A stretch of 64,000 nucleotides of DNA from an uncultured Hyphomicrobiales bacterium (GTDB lineage: Bacteria; Pseudomonadota; Alphaproteobacteria; Rhizobiales; Rhizobiaceae), in the NCBI GenBank assembly GCA_943914405.1, contig CALUBX010000002.1, positions 5,467 to 69,466 of the forward strand, read 5' to 3'. Of this stretch, positions 30,201 to 38,075 are shown in pieces; position 1 is the first letter of the stretch, and each line of letters begins with the position of its first letter. Under the pieces are notes generated by a model, which saw only the letters and a program-made list of their open reading frames with translations, ran no database searches and was not told where the DNA came from. Made by a program: the position numbers and the translations under genes.

Positions 30201-31973
30201 GACAACGAGCTTGTTATCGACGCCGACCTTGATGTCGAAGGTCCGTTCGCTGACCACGTGGAAACCGAGATTCTCCAGTAGCGGCACTCGGCGCGACAGC
30301 GAGAGGTGACGGCCTGCATGGAAAATCTTCAAGGAAAGCGTGTCGGCCGGATCCGTCGGACGACGGTAGAAGGCGATACGGACCGTCTCGCCGTCAGCGC
30401 AGGCAGCGATGTCGGCCAGGTCAAGAACGGCGTCTTCGGGAGAAAAGGCTTCCTGGAAGGCATTGGTGACCGAGAGGCGCGGCCCGTCTTCCGCAAGCGA
30501 GGCAAATCGCTCCTCCCACGGGGTCGCCAGCAGCCGGATCGTTTCTTCGAGTTTCACCTGAGGCACTCGCGGGGTCTTGCCGCCGCGCCTACCGATGATC
30601 AGGTGGACGCGGGCCACATTGCCTTCCGGGAAAGCGGGGTAATAGGCCGACACATGACCGTCGAAGATGCGCGCCAGGTAGTCCCCGACCTTTTCCCGCA
30701 CGATCGAGTTGTAGTCCTCGCGCGGCACGTAGACGATCACGGACACGAAGCGGTCGAAACGGTCTATGCGCGGCAGAACGCGCACTCTGGGACGCTCGCT
30801 CAACTCCATGATCTGTTCGCAGAAGCGGGCCAGAAGATCCGGATCGATCTGGAACAGATCGTCGCGGGGATAAGATTCCAGCGTATTTTCCAGCATCCGG
30901 CCGGAATGGCTGTAAGGGTCGAAGCCGAAATGGCGATCGATCTCGGCCGCCTTCGTGCGCAACAGAGGAACGTCCCGAACCGACTGTGCATAGGCGGCGG
31001 CTGCGAACAGACCGACGATCCGGAGTTCTCCAACGACCTGGCCTTTTTCGTCGAAGCGCTTGACGCCAACGTAGTCCATATAGGCCCGGCGGTGGACGAC
31101 GGATTTGACATTGGCTTTGGTGACGATCAGGAAATCCGGCCCGTTCAGAAATTCCAGGATTTCGGGCGTGGTCATCACCGCGTCCTTGCCCTGCCTCAGC
31201 ACAAGCACGTCAGGATCGGACAGGATGCCCAGGCCGCGACCCTTGCCACGCTCTATCCTGGCGTCGGCACCTTTGCCCGAATAGACATATTCACGCATGC
31301 CGAGGAAGGTGAAATTGTCGTCCCGCAGCCAGTCCAGGAATGCTACCGCTTCCTCGCGATCTGCCTTGCGTCTTCCTACCGATAGACCCAGTTGCTTCGA
31401 CGCGCCATCCAGCACGTCCAGCATGGCGCTCCAGTCGGTGATGGCCAGATGCACCTGATCGAGGACGTGCCGAACCCGCTCAACGAGCGATGCCGCCTGG
31501 TCCTGCGTCAGCAAGGGGATGTGGATCTGGATCAGGCTGACATGGTGAGCGGGGCTGCCGGGATTGTCCTTTGGACGCAGCACAGGTTCCTTGCCGGGCT
31601 CGATGAGCAGGATTGGATGCACTGCGAGAACAATGTCACGGTGGCTGGCAGTCACTTCGCCCATCACGGAATCGAAAAGAAAGGGCATGTTGCGATCAAT
31701 GACCGTCAATACCGCGACCGGCGCACCTTGGGGCTCCACGCCCGGCACCGTTTGCACCGTGATATCGGCGCGAAGGCGGGTCCATGCCGTCAGGCGATCC
31801 GCCGCGTGACGGGCCGCGTAAGCCAGCATGTCCGGCGTGTAGACCTCCAGGTCGTCGTTGCTTGCCCGGCCAAACAGAATGAACGGATCGAGATGTGGCC
31901 CATCGAGAGTGCCTGCCATCTTCCGCGCTGTCTCGATCTGCTTTTCTCGCTTCGGGTGCTGCCTCGCCGCCAT
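27213..31973 (-). CDS. NAD-specific glutamate dehydrogenase, 180-kDa class
   Basis: A very large (1586-residue) GDH that deaminates glutamate to 2-oxoglutarate for catabolism. The length is that of the L_180 class found in proteobacteria and Streptomyces. The N-terminal third has ACT-like regulatory segments. The central catalytic part contains RGGIRWSDRGEDYRTEV, the catalytic-lysine stretch VGAKGGFFPK near residue 820, and the nucleotide-binding VAGVGDMSGDVFGNG near 960. The C-terminal 500 residues are helical. It is followed on the same strand by the UMF1 permease. A long antisense frame here is a shadow. Confidence 0.95.
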   Translation of the reverse strand: MAARQHPKREKQIETARKMAGTLDGPHLDPFILFGRASNDDLEVYTPDMLAYAARHAADRLTAWTRLRADITVQTVPGVEPQGAPVAVLTVIDRNMPFLFDSVMGEVTASHRDIVLAVHPILLIEPGKEPVLRPKDNPGSPAHHVSLIQIHIPLLTQDQAASLVERVRHVLDQVHLAITDWSAMLDVLDGASKQLGLSVGRRKADREEAVAFLDWLRDDNFTFLGMREYVYSGKGADARIERGKGRGLGILSDPDVLVLRQGKDAVMTTPEILEFLNGPDFLIVTKANVKSVVHRRAYMDYVGVKRFDEKGQVVGELRIVGLFAAAAYAQSVRDVPLLRTKAAEIDRHFGFDPYSHSGRMLENTLESYPRDDLFQIDPDLLARFCEQIMELSERPRVRVLPRIDRFDRFVSVIVYVPREDYNSIVREKVGDYLARIFDGHVSAYYPAFPEGNVARVHLIIGRRGGKTPRVPQVKLEETIRLLATPWEERFASLAEDGPRLSVTNAFQEAFSPEDAVLDLADIAACADGETVRIAFYRRPTDPADTLSLKIFHAGRHLSLSRRVPLLENLGFHVVSERTFDIKVGVDNKLVVLHDMELQLSDGRQVDLAGEAPLLEEAFLATFDGQIDNDAFNRLVLLAGLSAREVTVLRAYARYLRQTGILYSQAYIAETLSKYPAISLSIFRLFHEGFDPNLGEKIRTRKLTERRAEIEAALGNVPILDEDRMLRRLVNAVDATLRTNYFQRDERGQPRRMLAFKLDPHMLEGLPEPRPFREIFVYGTEVEGVHLRFGKVARGGIRWSDRGEDYRTEVLGLVKAQQVKNAVIVPVGAKGGFFPKSIPAGGTRDEVFNAGKDAYKTFIRTLLSITDNISGTDIVGPPDTIRIDGDDPYFVVAADKGTATFSDTANGLAQEAGFWLDDAFASGGSAGYDHKKMGITARGAWEAVKRHFREKDLDIQTTAFTVAGVGDMSGDVFGNGMLLSRKIRLIAAFDHRDIFIDPDPDTEKSFAERERMFALPRSSWQDYNREALSEGAMIVSRSVKSVKLTPQAAAAIGLDKATATPFEILTAILKSPVDLLWFGGIGTYIKAASETDAEVGDRANDPIRINATEVRASVIGEGANLGVTQKGRIAYSLAGGRCNSDAIDNSAGVNSSDVEVNIKIALNPAMQHGRLSRDKRNKLLASMTEEVGHLVLRNNYLQPLAISLSERKGAANREEFARLMSVLESQGRLNRKVETLPDDAELAERYLTGRPLTRPEIAVLLSYAKIVLFDALIESPLPDDPYFLTILKDYFPGRMQKLYAADIEQHRLHREIIATALANEAINRGGPGFIQQMSDTTGAAAANVVKAAFLVRDGFDLPKLWTQIDALDGKIPGQLQNDLYARVSEMFAEATRLVLQTQAGSGDMNTAMTRLKAAIKGLRGAIKDSATIDAASRASVLQEQGVPADLAGEIALLATLVLVPEIMLIADRTGETMARASDNYFAVTDRFRINRLIASGERIATSDHYESLALSRSLQQIASARRDIVIAAMAAHPKDKNPVETWHASDRVRINRIGTELVGLSEAGDLTLPKITVAAGLLGDLAQSLAI

Positions 31974-32132
31974 GCTCTCTCCCTTTCAAGGCCCTTCAGG
32001 TGGATCTTGTCATGTTTCGGTAATGTGGCCGGTCCATGTCGCTGACCTCAGCATCTCATTCTTTGATCAAGTCTTGTTGACATGCTCAGGACAAGACAGG
32101 ATCAAAGCGGGTCGGAATGGAAAGCAGAAGCC

Positions 32133-33005
32133 ATGCAGGAAACCAGCAATGCGGTTATCGTCATCTCCAGCCACGTCGTGCGCGGCTCTGTCGGCAATCG
32201 CGCCGCCGTGTTTGCTCTGGAGAGTCTCGGCAATCCTGTCTGGGCTCTTCCCACCATTGTGCTTCCCTGGCATCCCGGGCATGGCCCTTCCACCCGTCTT
32301 ACCTTCCCCGAATCAGACTTCGACAAGGCTATAGACGATCTGATCCGGGCGCCATGGCTTGCCGAGGTCAAGGCCGTTCTGACTGGGTATTTCGGGAATG
32401 CCGCGCAGCCCCGATCCGTCGCTCGGTTGATCGAGGCGCTGAAACGGAAGAATCCGGATCTGCTCTATGTTTGCGATCCTGTTATGGGCGACAGAGGTGG
32501 TCTTTACGTGCCGGTAGCGACGGCCGAAGCCATCCGGGACGTTCTGCTTCCTCTCGCCACGCTTGCGACCCCTAACCGGTTCGAACTGGAGTGGCTGGTG
32601 GGAGCGCCTGTGACAGGCAATTCCGAAATCATGGAAGCGGCCATCTCGCTTGGGCCGCCGCGTCTTCTGGTGACTTCGGCATTTTCTATGACGGCGGGCG
32701 GAACGGGCAATCTGTATCTGACGGGCAAGCAGGCCCTGCTTGCAGAGCACCGTCTGATCGACAGAGCGCCGAACGGGCTCGGCGATCTTCTCTCTGCCGT
32801 GTTCATGGCCCGGCTGCTGGCGGGCATTGATGAGGAAAGGGCACTGCAGCTGGCGACGGCGAGCGTCTTCGAGATCCTTGCCCGAACGGCCAAGCGGGGT
32901 GGCGACGAACTGGCGCTTGAGACGGACCTGGATAGCCTCTCCTCACCGATGGCGATGGTTCAGATGCGCCGTCTCATCCACCCGTTGCAGAAGCTCAAGA
33001 GATAG
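32133..33005 (+). CDS. pdxY: Pyridoxal kinase PdxY
   Basis: PdxY phosphorylates pyridoxal in PLP salvage. The ATG at 32133 gives 290 residues, starting with a hydrophobic strand VIVISSHVVRGSVGNRAA typical of the ribokinase-like family. CDPVMGD near 112-118 and NGLGDLLSAVF near 213-223, with the catalytic Asp and anion hole, are diagnostic. The longer frame from 32082 is not supported. It is divergent from the GDH gene, and a TTGACA at 32077 may be its -35. It is distinct from yggS but in the same PLP economy. Confidence 0.92.
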   Translation: MQETSNAVIVISSHVVRGSVGNRAAVFALESLGNPVWALPTIVLPWHPGHGPSTRLTFPESDFDKAIDDLIRAPWLAEVKAVLTGYFGNAAQPRSVARLIEALKRKNPDLLYVCDPVMGDRGGLYVPVATAEAIRDVLLPLATLATPNRFELEWLVGAPVTGNSEIMEAAISLGPPRLLVTSAFSMTAGGTGNLYLTGKQALLAEHRLIDRAPNGLGDLLSAVFMARLLAGIDEERALQLATASVFEILARTAKRGGDELALETDLDSLSSPMAMVQMRRLIHPLQKLKR

Positions 33006-33064
33006 GGGCGCCCGCGATCCAAAGCACGTTGATCTTCTCGATCCGTCGCGATAATCGTGTTGGC

Positions 33065-33745
33065 ATGATAGATTTTCCATCCAAGCTGCTGGCCGGCTAT
33101 CGCAACTTCATGGGTGGGCGCTATGCCGACGAGCGCGAGCGCTATCGGGTGCTGGCCGACATGGGGCAGAAGCCGCACACGCTGATCATCGCCTGCTGCG
33201 ATTCCCGTGCAGCCCCGGAGACGATTTTCGACTGTGGGCCTGGCGAATTGTTCGTGGTGCGCAACATCGCCAATATGGTGCCGCCTTATGAACCTGACAG
33301 CCAGTTCCATGGCACATCGGCGGCCCTTGAATACGCGATCCAGGTCCTGAAGATCCGCAATATCGTGGTGATGGGTCATGGCCGCTGCGGCGGTATCCAG
33401 GCAGCCCTCGACCCGGAATTGGAACCGCTTTCGCCTGGAGATTTCATCGGCAAGTGGATTGGGCTAGTGCGGCCGGCAGCCGATAAGATCCAGAGCAATG
33501 ATCTGATGACGCAGGCCGAGCGTCAGACCGCGCTGGAGAGGGTCTCCATCCGCAACTCGATCGCAAATCTGGCGACCTTCCCGTTTGTGCAGATGTTGAC
33601 GGAGAGGGGCGAGCTTGCCATCCACGGCGCCTGGTTCGACATTTCAACCGGCGAGTTGTGGGTCATGAACGGCAAGGGCGATTTCGTTCGACCGGATCTC
33701 GAAGCTCCGGCCGAAGAGCCTTTTGCGCAGGAAGAGCAAGCCTAG
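33065..33745 (+). CDS. Beta-class carbonic anhydrase
   Basis: The enzyme interconverts CO2 and bicarbonate for carboxylases. The 226-residue form from ATG 33065 carries the zinc-binding CCDSR (near residues 43-47) and GHGRCGG (near 105-111), so the Cys-Asp-Arg...His-x-x-Cys set is complete. VRNIANMVPPY is also a family motif. A longer start at TTG 33029 has no ribosome site. The weak site before 33065 leaves the start slightly uncertain. It is tandem with pdxY and converges on the transglycosylase gene. Confidence 0.94.
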   Translation: MIDFPSKLLAGYRNFMGGRYADERERYRVLADMGQKPHTLIIACCDSRAAPETIFDCGPGELFVVRNIANMVPPYEPDSQFHGTSAALEYAIQVLKIRNIVVMGHGRCGGIQAALDPELEPLSPGDFIGKWIGLVRPAADKIQSNDLMTQAERQTALERVSIRNSIANLATFPFVQMLTERGELAIHGAWFDISTGELWVMNGKGDFVRPDLEAPAEEPFAQEEQA

Positions 33746-33760
33746 CAGCGAGCTCCTATT

Positions 33761-33785
33761 GCCGTCGGTGTATTCCGCCGACGGC
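33761..33785. terminator. Stem-loop between convergent genes
   Basis: GCCGTCGG and CCGACGGC form a perfect 8-bp stem around a 9-base loop between the carbonic anhydrase and transglycosylase 3' ends. The T-tract is weak on both strands, so termination is probable but not certain. Confidence 0.5.
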
Positions 33786-33793
33786 CAACGGTT

Positions 33794-34606
33794 TCAGCGC
33801 CCGTCGATCTGCTGCCCGATATAGGCAATCGCCTGCTGATAAACGGTCGCGGCATTCCAGCCCTGTATAGCAACGAAATTCGGTTCGCCCGGTTGGTAGC
33901 CGGCGCCGGCGCGCCAGCCGTGACCCTTCAGGAAGTTGGCTGTGGAGGCAAGTGCATCGGCACGCGAGCGGACCATATCTATGTGGCCGTCTCCATCCCC
34001 ATCGGCGCCGTAGCGGATAACGTTGAGCGGTAGGAACTGCGTTTGGCCGATCTCGCCATGCGCGGCACCGCGCGCCGAGGTGCTGAGGTCGCCGCGGGCG
34101 ACGAGCTGCAATGCAGCATAAAGCTGCTCGGTGAAATAAGCGGAGCGGCGGCAATCATAGGCGAGCGTCGAGACGGCCGAAAGCGTATGCTCGTTGCCCA
34201 TGAAACTGCCGAAGCCGGTTTCCATACCCCAGATCGCAATGACGGGACCAGCCGGCACCCCGAAGCGGCGCTCGATGGACGCGAACAAAGCCGCGTTGGC
34301 GGATTTCATGCTCTTGCCGCGGGAGATGATGGTCGCTCCGCCGCGCTTCTTCATGAATTCATCGAAGGAAAGCTTGAAGCTTTTCTGACCCCGGTCGGCT
34401 CTGATCGTGTTGCGGTTATAGGAGACGGTGGAGAAGACCTGGTCGAGCGTGGAGGGGCTTATACCGTTTGAAGGAGCGGTCCGCTTGAAATCCTGGACCC
34501 ACTGATTAAAGCCTGAAGCGTCGTTGCCGCATTGAAGCGCTGCAAAAGCCGGCGAAGCGGCCAGCGCACTGGTTGCGATCATTCCTGCCAGCATAATCTT
34601 CTTCAT
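33794..34606 (-). CDS. Lytic murein transglycosylase (MltB/SLT_2-like)
   Basis: A 270-residue periplasmic protein with a signal peptide (residues 1-22, ending AFA). The catalytic glutamate is expected in IWGMETGFGSFMG near residue 120. GEIGQTQFLPLNVIRYGADGD and LKGHGWRAGAGYQPGEP are typical of MltB-family enzymes that cleave the MurNAc-GlcNAc bond with 1,6-anhydro product formation. There is no lipobox, so it is soluble in the periplasm, unlike E. coli MltB. No C-terminal peptidoglycan-binding domain is present. Mature form carries one Cys pair (QCG and YDCRR). Confidence 0.9.
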   Translation of the reverse strand: MKKIMLAGMIATSALAASPAFAALQCGNDASGFNQWVQDFKRTAPSNGISPSTLDQVFSTVSYNRNTIRADRGQKSFKLSFDEFMKKRGGATIISRGKSMKSANAALFASIERRFGVPAGPVIAIWGMETGFGSFMGNEHTLSAVSTLAYDCRRSAYFTEQLYAALQLVARGDLSTSARGAAHGEIGQTQFLPLNVIRYGADGDGDGHIDMVRSRADALASTANFLKGHGWRAGAGYQPGEPNFVAIQGWNAATVYQQAIAYIGQQIDGR

Positions 34607-34728
34607 TCGCTCAACCCGTTTTATGTCTATTCCCGCCAGATGCCGGGACGTACTTGCGTTATGGCGGTGGCGGCCTGTGACCGCAACTCATCCGTTCATG
34701 AATAGTTCGTGATGAAGCGGCGCCTGAA

Positions 34729-34754
34729 TAGATCCCGCCCTAAAGCGGGATCTA
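34729..34754. terminator. Stem-loop terminator downstream of asd
   Basis: TAGATCCCGC and GCGGGATCTA form a perfect 10-bp stem with a 6-base loop, 23 bases past the asd stop on the minus strand. It has only a short T-rich tail. Confidence 0.65.
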
Positions 34755-34776
34755 AGGCGAACTGTTTAACAGGCGC

Positions 34777-35811
34777 TTATGCTGCGGCTTGGCGAGGCTT
34801 GATCAGTCCGCGGTTGACGAGGAGTTCCGCGATCTGGATAGCATTGAGGGCAGCACCCTTGCGCAGGTTGTCCGAAACGACCCAGATGTTGAGGCCGTTT
34901 TCAACCGTCGCATCCTCGCGAATGCGCGAGATAAAGGTCGCATCTTCGCCGGCCGATTCATAGGGAGTGATGTATCCGCCGTTCTCGTGCTTGTCGATCA
35001 CGAGGCAGCCAGGAGCTTCTCGCAGGATGTCACGGGCCTGGTCTGCGGTGATTTCGTTCTCGAACTCGATGTTGACCGATTCGGAATGGCCAATGAAGAC
35101 GGGAACGCGCACCGCGGTGCAGGTGACCTTGATCTTCGGGTCGAGCATCTTCTTGGTTTCGGCGAGAACCTTCCACTCTTCCTTGGTGTAGCCGTCTTCC
35201 ATGAAGACGTCGATGTGCGGGATGACGTTGAAGGCGATGCGCTTGGTGAACTTCTTGGATTCCACCGGATCCGCGACAAAGACGGCGCGGGTCTGGGTGA
35301 AGAGTTCATCCATGCCTTCCTTGCCGGCGCCGGAAACGGATTGGTAGGTGGAGACGACGACGCGCTTGATCTTGGCGAAGTCGTGCAGCGGCTTCAGGGC
35401 AACAACCAACTGCGCCGTGGAGCAGTTCGGATTTGCGATGATGTTCTTCTTGGAGAAGAGCGTGATGGCATCCGGATTGACTTCCGGCACGATCAGCGGC
35501 ACCTCGGCGTCGTAGCGCCAGGCGGAAGAATTGTCGATGACGACGCAGCCCTGGGCGCCGATCTTGGGCGACCACTTCTTGGAGACGTCGCCGCCGGCCG
35601 ACATGAGGCAGATATCGGTGTCGGAGAAGTCGTAGTTTTCCAGGTTGGAGACCTTCAGGGTCTTGTCGCCGTAAGAAACTTCCGTGCCCTGAGAACGAGC
35701 CGAGGCGAGCGCCACGACCTCGTCCGCCGGAAATCCACGTTCCGCCAGGATGTTCAGCATTTCCCTGCCGACATTGCCGGTTGCTCCGGCGACTGCGATC
35801 TTGAAACCCAT
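34777..35811 (-). CDS. asd: Aspartate-semialdehyde dehydrogenase
   Basis: Asd reduces aspartyl phosphate to the semialdehyde, the branch point to lysine, diaminopimelate, threonine and methionine. The ATG at 35811 gives 344 residues, the family norm. The frame extends upstream to 36096, but that part is the leader region in a different context. Motifs are the NADP loop GATGNVGREML near residues 9-19, and the active-site cysteine in NPNCSTAQL near 130. An unusual leader of about 230 bases with a Lys/Thr-rich mini-ORF precedes it. A stem-loop terminator follows. Confidence 0.97.
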   Translation of the reverse strand: MGFKIAVAGATGNVGREMLNILAERGFPADEVVALASARSQGTEVSYGDKTLKVSNLENYDFSDTDICLMSAGGDVSKKWSPKIGAQGCVVIDNSSAWRYDAEVPLIVPEVNPDAITLFSKKNIIANPNCSTAQLVVALKPLHDFAKIKRVVVSTYQSVSGAGKEGMDELFTQTRAVFVADPVESKKFTKRIAFNVIPHIDVFMEDGYTKEEWKVLAETKKMLDPKIKVTCTAVRVPVFIGHSESVNIEFENEITADQARDILREAPGCLVIDKHENGGYITPYESAGEDATFISRIREDATVENGLNIWVVSDNLRKGAALNAIQIAELLVNRGLIKPRQAAA

Positions 35812-35884
35812 GTTCTTGCTCTCTTTCTGTCTCTCCTCGTTTCGGTGAGGGGGAAGCCGCGGCATGGATCGCGGGTTTCCTGAT

Positions 35885-35901
35885 CCCCAGCCGTGCCGGG
35901 G
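35885..35901 (-). promoter_or_regulatory. GC-rich hairpin in the asd leader
   Basis: CCCCGGC-ACG-GCTGGGG forms a 7-bp stem (one G-U pair) 23 bases after the leader-peptide stop. The adjacent TCTCTCC (35906-35900) overlaps this stem and can alternatively pair with GGAGAGA (35836-35830), 19 bases before the asd ATG. The two pairings are mutually exclusive in part, as in leader switches. No U-tract follows the hairpin. Confidence 0.35.
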
Positions 35902-35923
35902 AGAGAGCGGCGGGCCAGAGACG

Positions 35924-36043
35924 TCAGACGGTTTTCGTCGTAGTTTTGGCCTTGGTTTTGGAGAAACCGGAAACACAGATCCGCCCTGCCGCCCGAAGGG
36001 CCGGTAGGCTGGAGGCAGCGATGTCGAAGTCGCAAGCTTGCAT
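35924..36043 (-). CDS. Candidate Lys/Thr-rich leader peptide upstream of asd
   Basis: A 39-codon minus-strand frame (ATG at 36043, TGA at 35924-35926) in the asd leader. Codons 29-38 read K T K A K T T T K T, so 9 of 10 are Lys or Thr, the end products of the pathway that Asd feeds. The frame starts about 20 bases downstream of a probable promoter, leaving 112 bases between its stop and asd. This is the arrangement of an attenuation leader. The first 28 codons are of ordinary composition. It is not a recognised family, and translation is unproven. Confidence 0.55.
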   Translation of the reverse strand: MQACDFDIAASSLPALRAAGRICVSGFSKTKAKTTTKTV

Positions 36044-36068
36044 CTGGGTCTTTTCCCGTTCGCAGAGT

Positions 36069-36096
36069 GGTTTAAAAGATTTTCATTGTGAGTCAA
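36069..36096 (-). promoter_or_regulatory. Probable asd promoter
   Basis: On the minus strand CTTGACT (TTGACT at 36096-36091) is followed by an AT-rich TTTTAAACC at 36077-36069. The spacing of 14-16 bases is slightly short. It would start transcription close to 36060, just before the leader frame. Confidence 0.45.
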
Positions 36097-36293
36097 GGCG
36101 CGACAGGAACAATGTGACCCCGGGGATGGCTATCTGGAAAGCTAAATTACGGCGCGACATTAGACGAAAGTCATAATCCGAAAGCATCTCTCACCCTTTG
36201 TCCCAGATTCTGCCAATCTGCGAGAATGCGCCATGTCCAGGTTCAGGAGGGATGTCTGGAGCGTGGCGACAGTTCATTTGTGGGAGGACAACA

Positions 36294-38009
36294 ATGGCAA
36301 ATGTCGCAACGGCGGGTGGAACAAAGGCCAGCCCGATGACACGGGAAGAGAAGAAGGTCATACTTGCCTCTTCTCTCGGCACTATTTTCGAGTGGTATGA
36401 TTTCTATCTCTACGGAACTCTGGCAGTCATCATCGGCCGGCAGTATTTTTCAGCCTTTCCGCCGGCCACGCAGGCAATCTTTGCGCTGCTCGCCTTCGCA
36501 GCCGGCTTTCTGGTCCGCCCCTTCGGGGCTCTTGTTTTCGGGCGTTTGGGCGACCTTGTCGGACGCAAATATACCTTCCTGATCACGATCGTGATCATGG
36601 GGTTGTCCACCTTTCTAGTCGGACTTCTGCCAAGCTATGACCAGATCGGCGCAGCGGCACCTGTTATTCTCATCGCACTGCGCATGCTGCAGGGCCTAGC
36701 GCTTGGCGGCGAATATGGCGGTGCAGCGGTCTATGTGGCCGAGCATGCTCCTCGCGGTCGGCGTGGCTTTTATACATCCTGGATCCAGACAACAGCAACG
36801 CTTGGCCTCCTGCTTTCGCTTGCCGTCATCGTGACGCTGCGTGTCAACATGGGCGAAGAGGCTTTCGCCACAAACTATCCCGTGTTGTTCGGCCTCCAGG
36901 GCGGTTGGCGCATTCCGTTCCTGGCATCTGCTCTGTTGCTCGCTGTCTCGATCTATATCCGGATGCAGATGAACGAGTCTCCCGTGTTCCAGAAGATGAA
37001 GGAAGAGGGCACCCGTTCAAAGGCGCCGCTGACAGAGGCATTTGGCACCTGGAAAAATGGTAAGATCGTTCTGATCGCACTGTTCGGCCTCGTCGTTGGC
37101 CAGGCGGTCGTCTGGTATACTGGCCAATTCTACGCCTTGTTCTTCCTTCAAAGCATTCTGAAGATCGATCTTCTGACGGCGAATGTCCTTATTGCTTGGT
37201 CGCTCATCCTCGGGACGCCGTTCTTCCTCGTATTCGGGGCGCTGTCGGATCGGGTCGGGCGCAAATGGGTAATTCTTGCAGGCTGCGCACTTGCGGCGAC
37301 GACCTATTTCCCGCTTTTCCACGGGCTAACCAATGCCGCCAATCCGACCTATGCGGCAGCGATTGAACGCGTCAAGATCGAGGTTTCGGCAGATCCGGCG
37401 ACTTGCGGGTCCTTGTTTGACCCCGTGGGCATCAGAACCTTCACGCAGCCCTGCGACGTTGCGCGCCGGACGCTGTCGCAGCAGGCATTTACCTATACGC
37501 TGGTTCCAGCCGCCGCCGGTGCGCCGACGACGGTCAGCGTCGCAGGAACCGACGTTCCAGTTGCAACGACAACGCTTCCGGACGGCAAGAGCGAGACCTT
37601 TGCTCAGCGTCTCGGTCCGGCCACCGTGGCGGCTGGTTATCCGGCCGCCAATGATGCCGCCAAGGTGAAAGTGGACGGCTTCTTCTCGGTGCTCGGCAAC
37701 AAGCAGGCGCTGACAGTCATCGCCATCCTTTGGGTCATGGTGGTCTATGTCACTATTGTTTACGGCCCGATCGCCGCGGCGCTTGTGGAATTTTTCCCCA
37801 CCCGCATCCGATACACCGCCATGTCCTTGCCCTACCATATCGGCAATGGCTGGTTCGGTGGACTGCTGCCGGCGACGTCCTTTGCAATCGTAGCCTCAAC
37901 CGGCGATATCTATGCCGGCCTCTGGTATCCGGTCGGCTTTGCCATTCTCACGATCATTATCGGCGTGATCTTTGTGAAGGACCAGCGCAACGTCGATCTC
38001 AACGATTAG
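36294..38009 (+). CDS. Metabolite/H+ symporter (MHS-type MFS) with a large periplasmic insertion
   Basis: A 571-residue MFS transporter from the ATG after GGGAGGACAACA. The first helix motif TIFEWYDFYLYG and the loop GRLGDLVGRKYTF are typical of the MHS family that imports organic acids or osmolytes such as citrate, shikimate or proline-betaine. Between predicted helices 9 and 10 there is an extra stretch of about 120 residues (nucleotides about 37335-37700) with two cysteines, rich in Ala, Thr and Pro, predicted periplasmic. The substrate is unknown. A strong bidirectional terminator follows. Confidence 0.88.
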   Translation: MANVATAGGTKASPMTREEKKVILASSLGTIFEWYDFYLYGTLAVIIGRQYFSAFPPATQAIFALLAFAAGFLVRPFGALVFGRLGDLVGRKYTFLITIVIMGLSTFLVGLLPSYDQIGAAAPVILIALRMLQGLALGGEYGGAAVYVAEHAPRGRRGFYTSWIQTTATLGLLLSLAVIVTLRVNMGEEAFATNYPVLFGLQGGWRIPFLASALLLAVSIYIRMQMNESPVFQKMKEEGTRSKAPLTEAFGTWKNGKIVLIALFGLVVGQAVVWYTGQFYALFFLQSILKIDLLTANVLIAWSLILGTPFFLVFGALSDRVGRKWVILAGCALAATTYFPLFHGLTNAANPTYAAAIERVKIEVSADPATCGSLFDPVGIRTFTQPCDVARRTLSQQAFTYTLVPAAAGAPTTVSVAGTDVPVATTTLPDGKSETFAQRLGPATVAAGYPAANDAAKVKVDGFFSVLGNKQALTVIAILWVMVVYVTIVYGPIAAALVEFFPTRIRYTAMSLPYHIGNGWFGGLLPATSFAIVASTGDIYAGLWYPVGFAILTIIIGVIFVKDQRNVDLND

Positions 38010-38025
38010 TCAAGGGTATTGTATG

Positions 38026-38056
38026 AAAGGGCCCTGCGGAGACGCGGGGCCCTTTT
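38026..38056. terminator. Bidirectional terminator between the MHS transporter and leuB
   Basis: AAAGGGCCC(T)GCG, loop GAGA, CGC(G)GGGCCCTTTT: a strong GC stem flanked by an A run and a T run, placed between convergent genes. It probably terminates both. Confidence 0.85.
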
Positions 38057-38075
38057 GCATCCGAGCGCTGGGTGA

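Larger units (their letters stand above)
35812..36293. other. 482-base divergent region between asd and the MHS transporter
   Basis: The asd-side two thirds hold the promoter, leader frame and hairpin described separately. The remaining part (about 36100-36280) leads to the transporter gene and shows a strong GGGAGGA ribosome site at 36282-36288. I saw no convincing promoter hexamers or other gene in it. Confidence 0.6.

Noticed and set aside
32077..32105. TTGACA upstream of pdxY as a full promoter
   Set aside because: The sequence 17 bases downstream (GATCAA) is a poor -10, so it was not listed as a feature.
34789..35883. A 364-codon frame opposite asd
   Set aside because: A shadow of asd, antisense and without a recognisable domain or a ribosome site.
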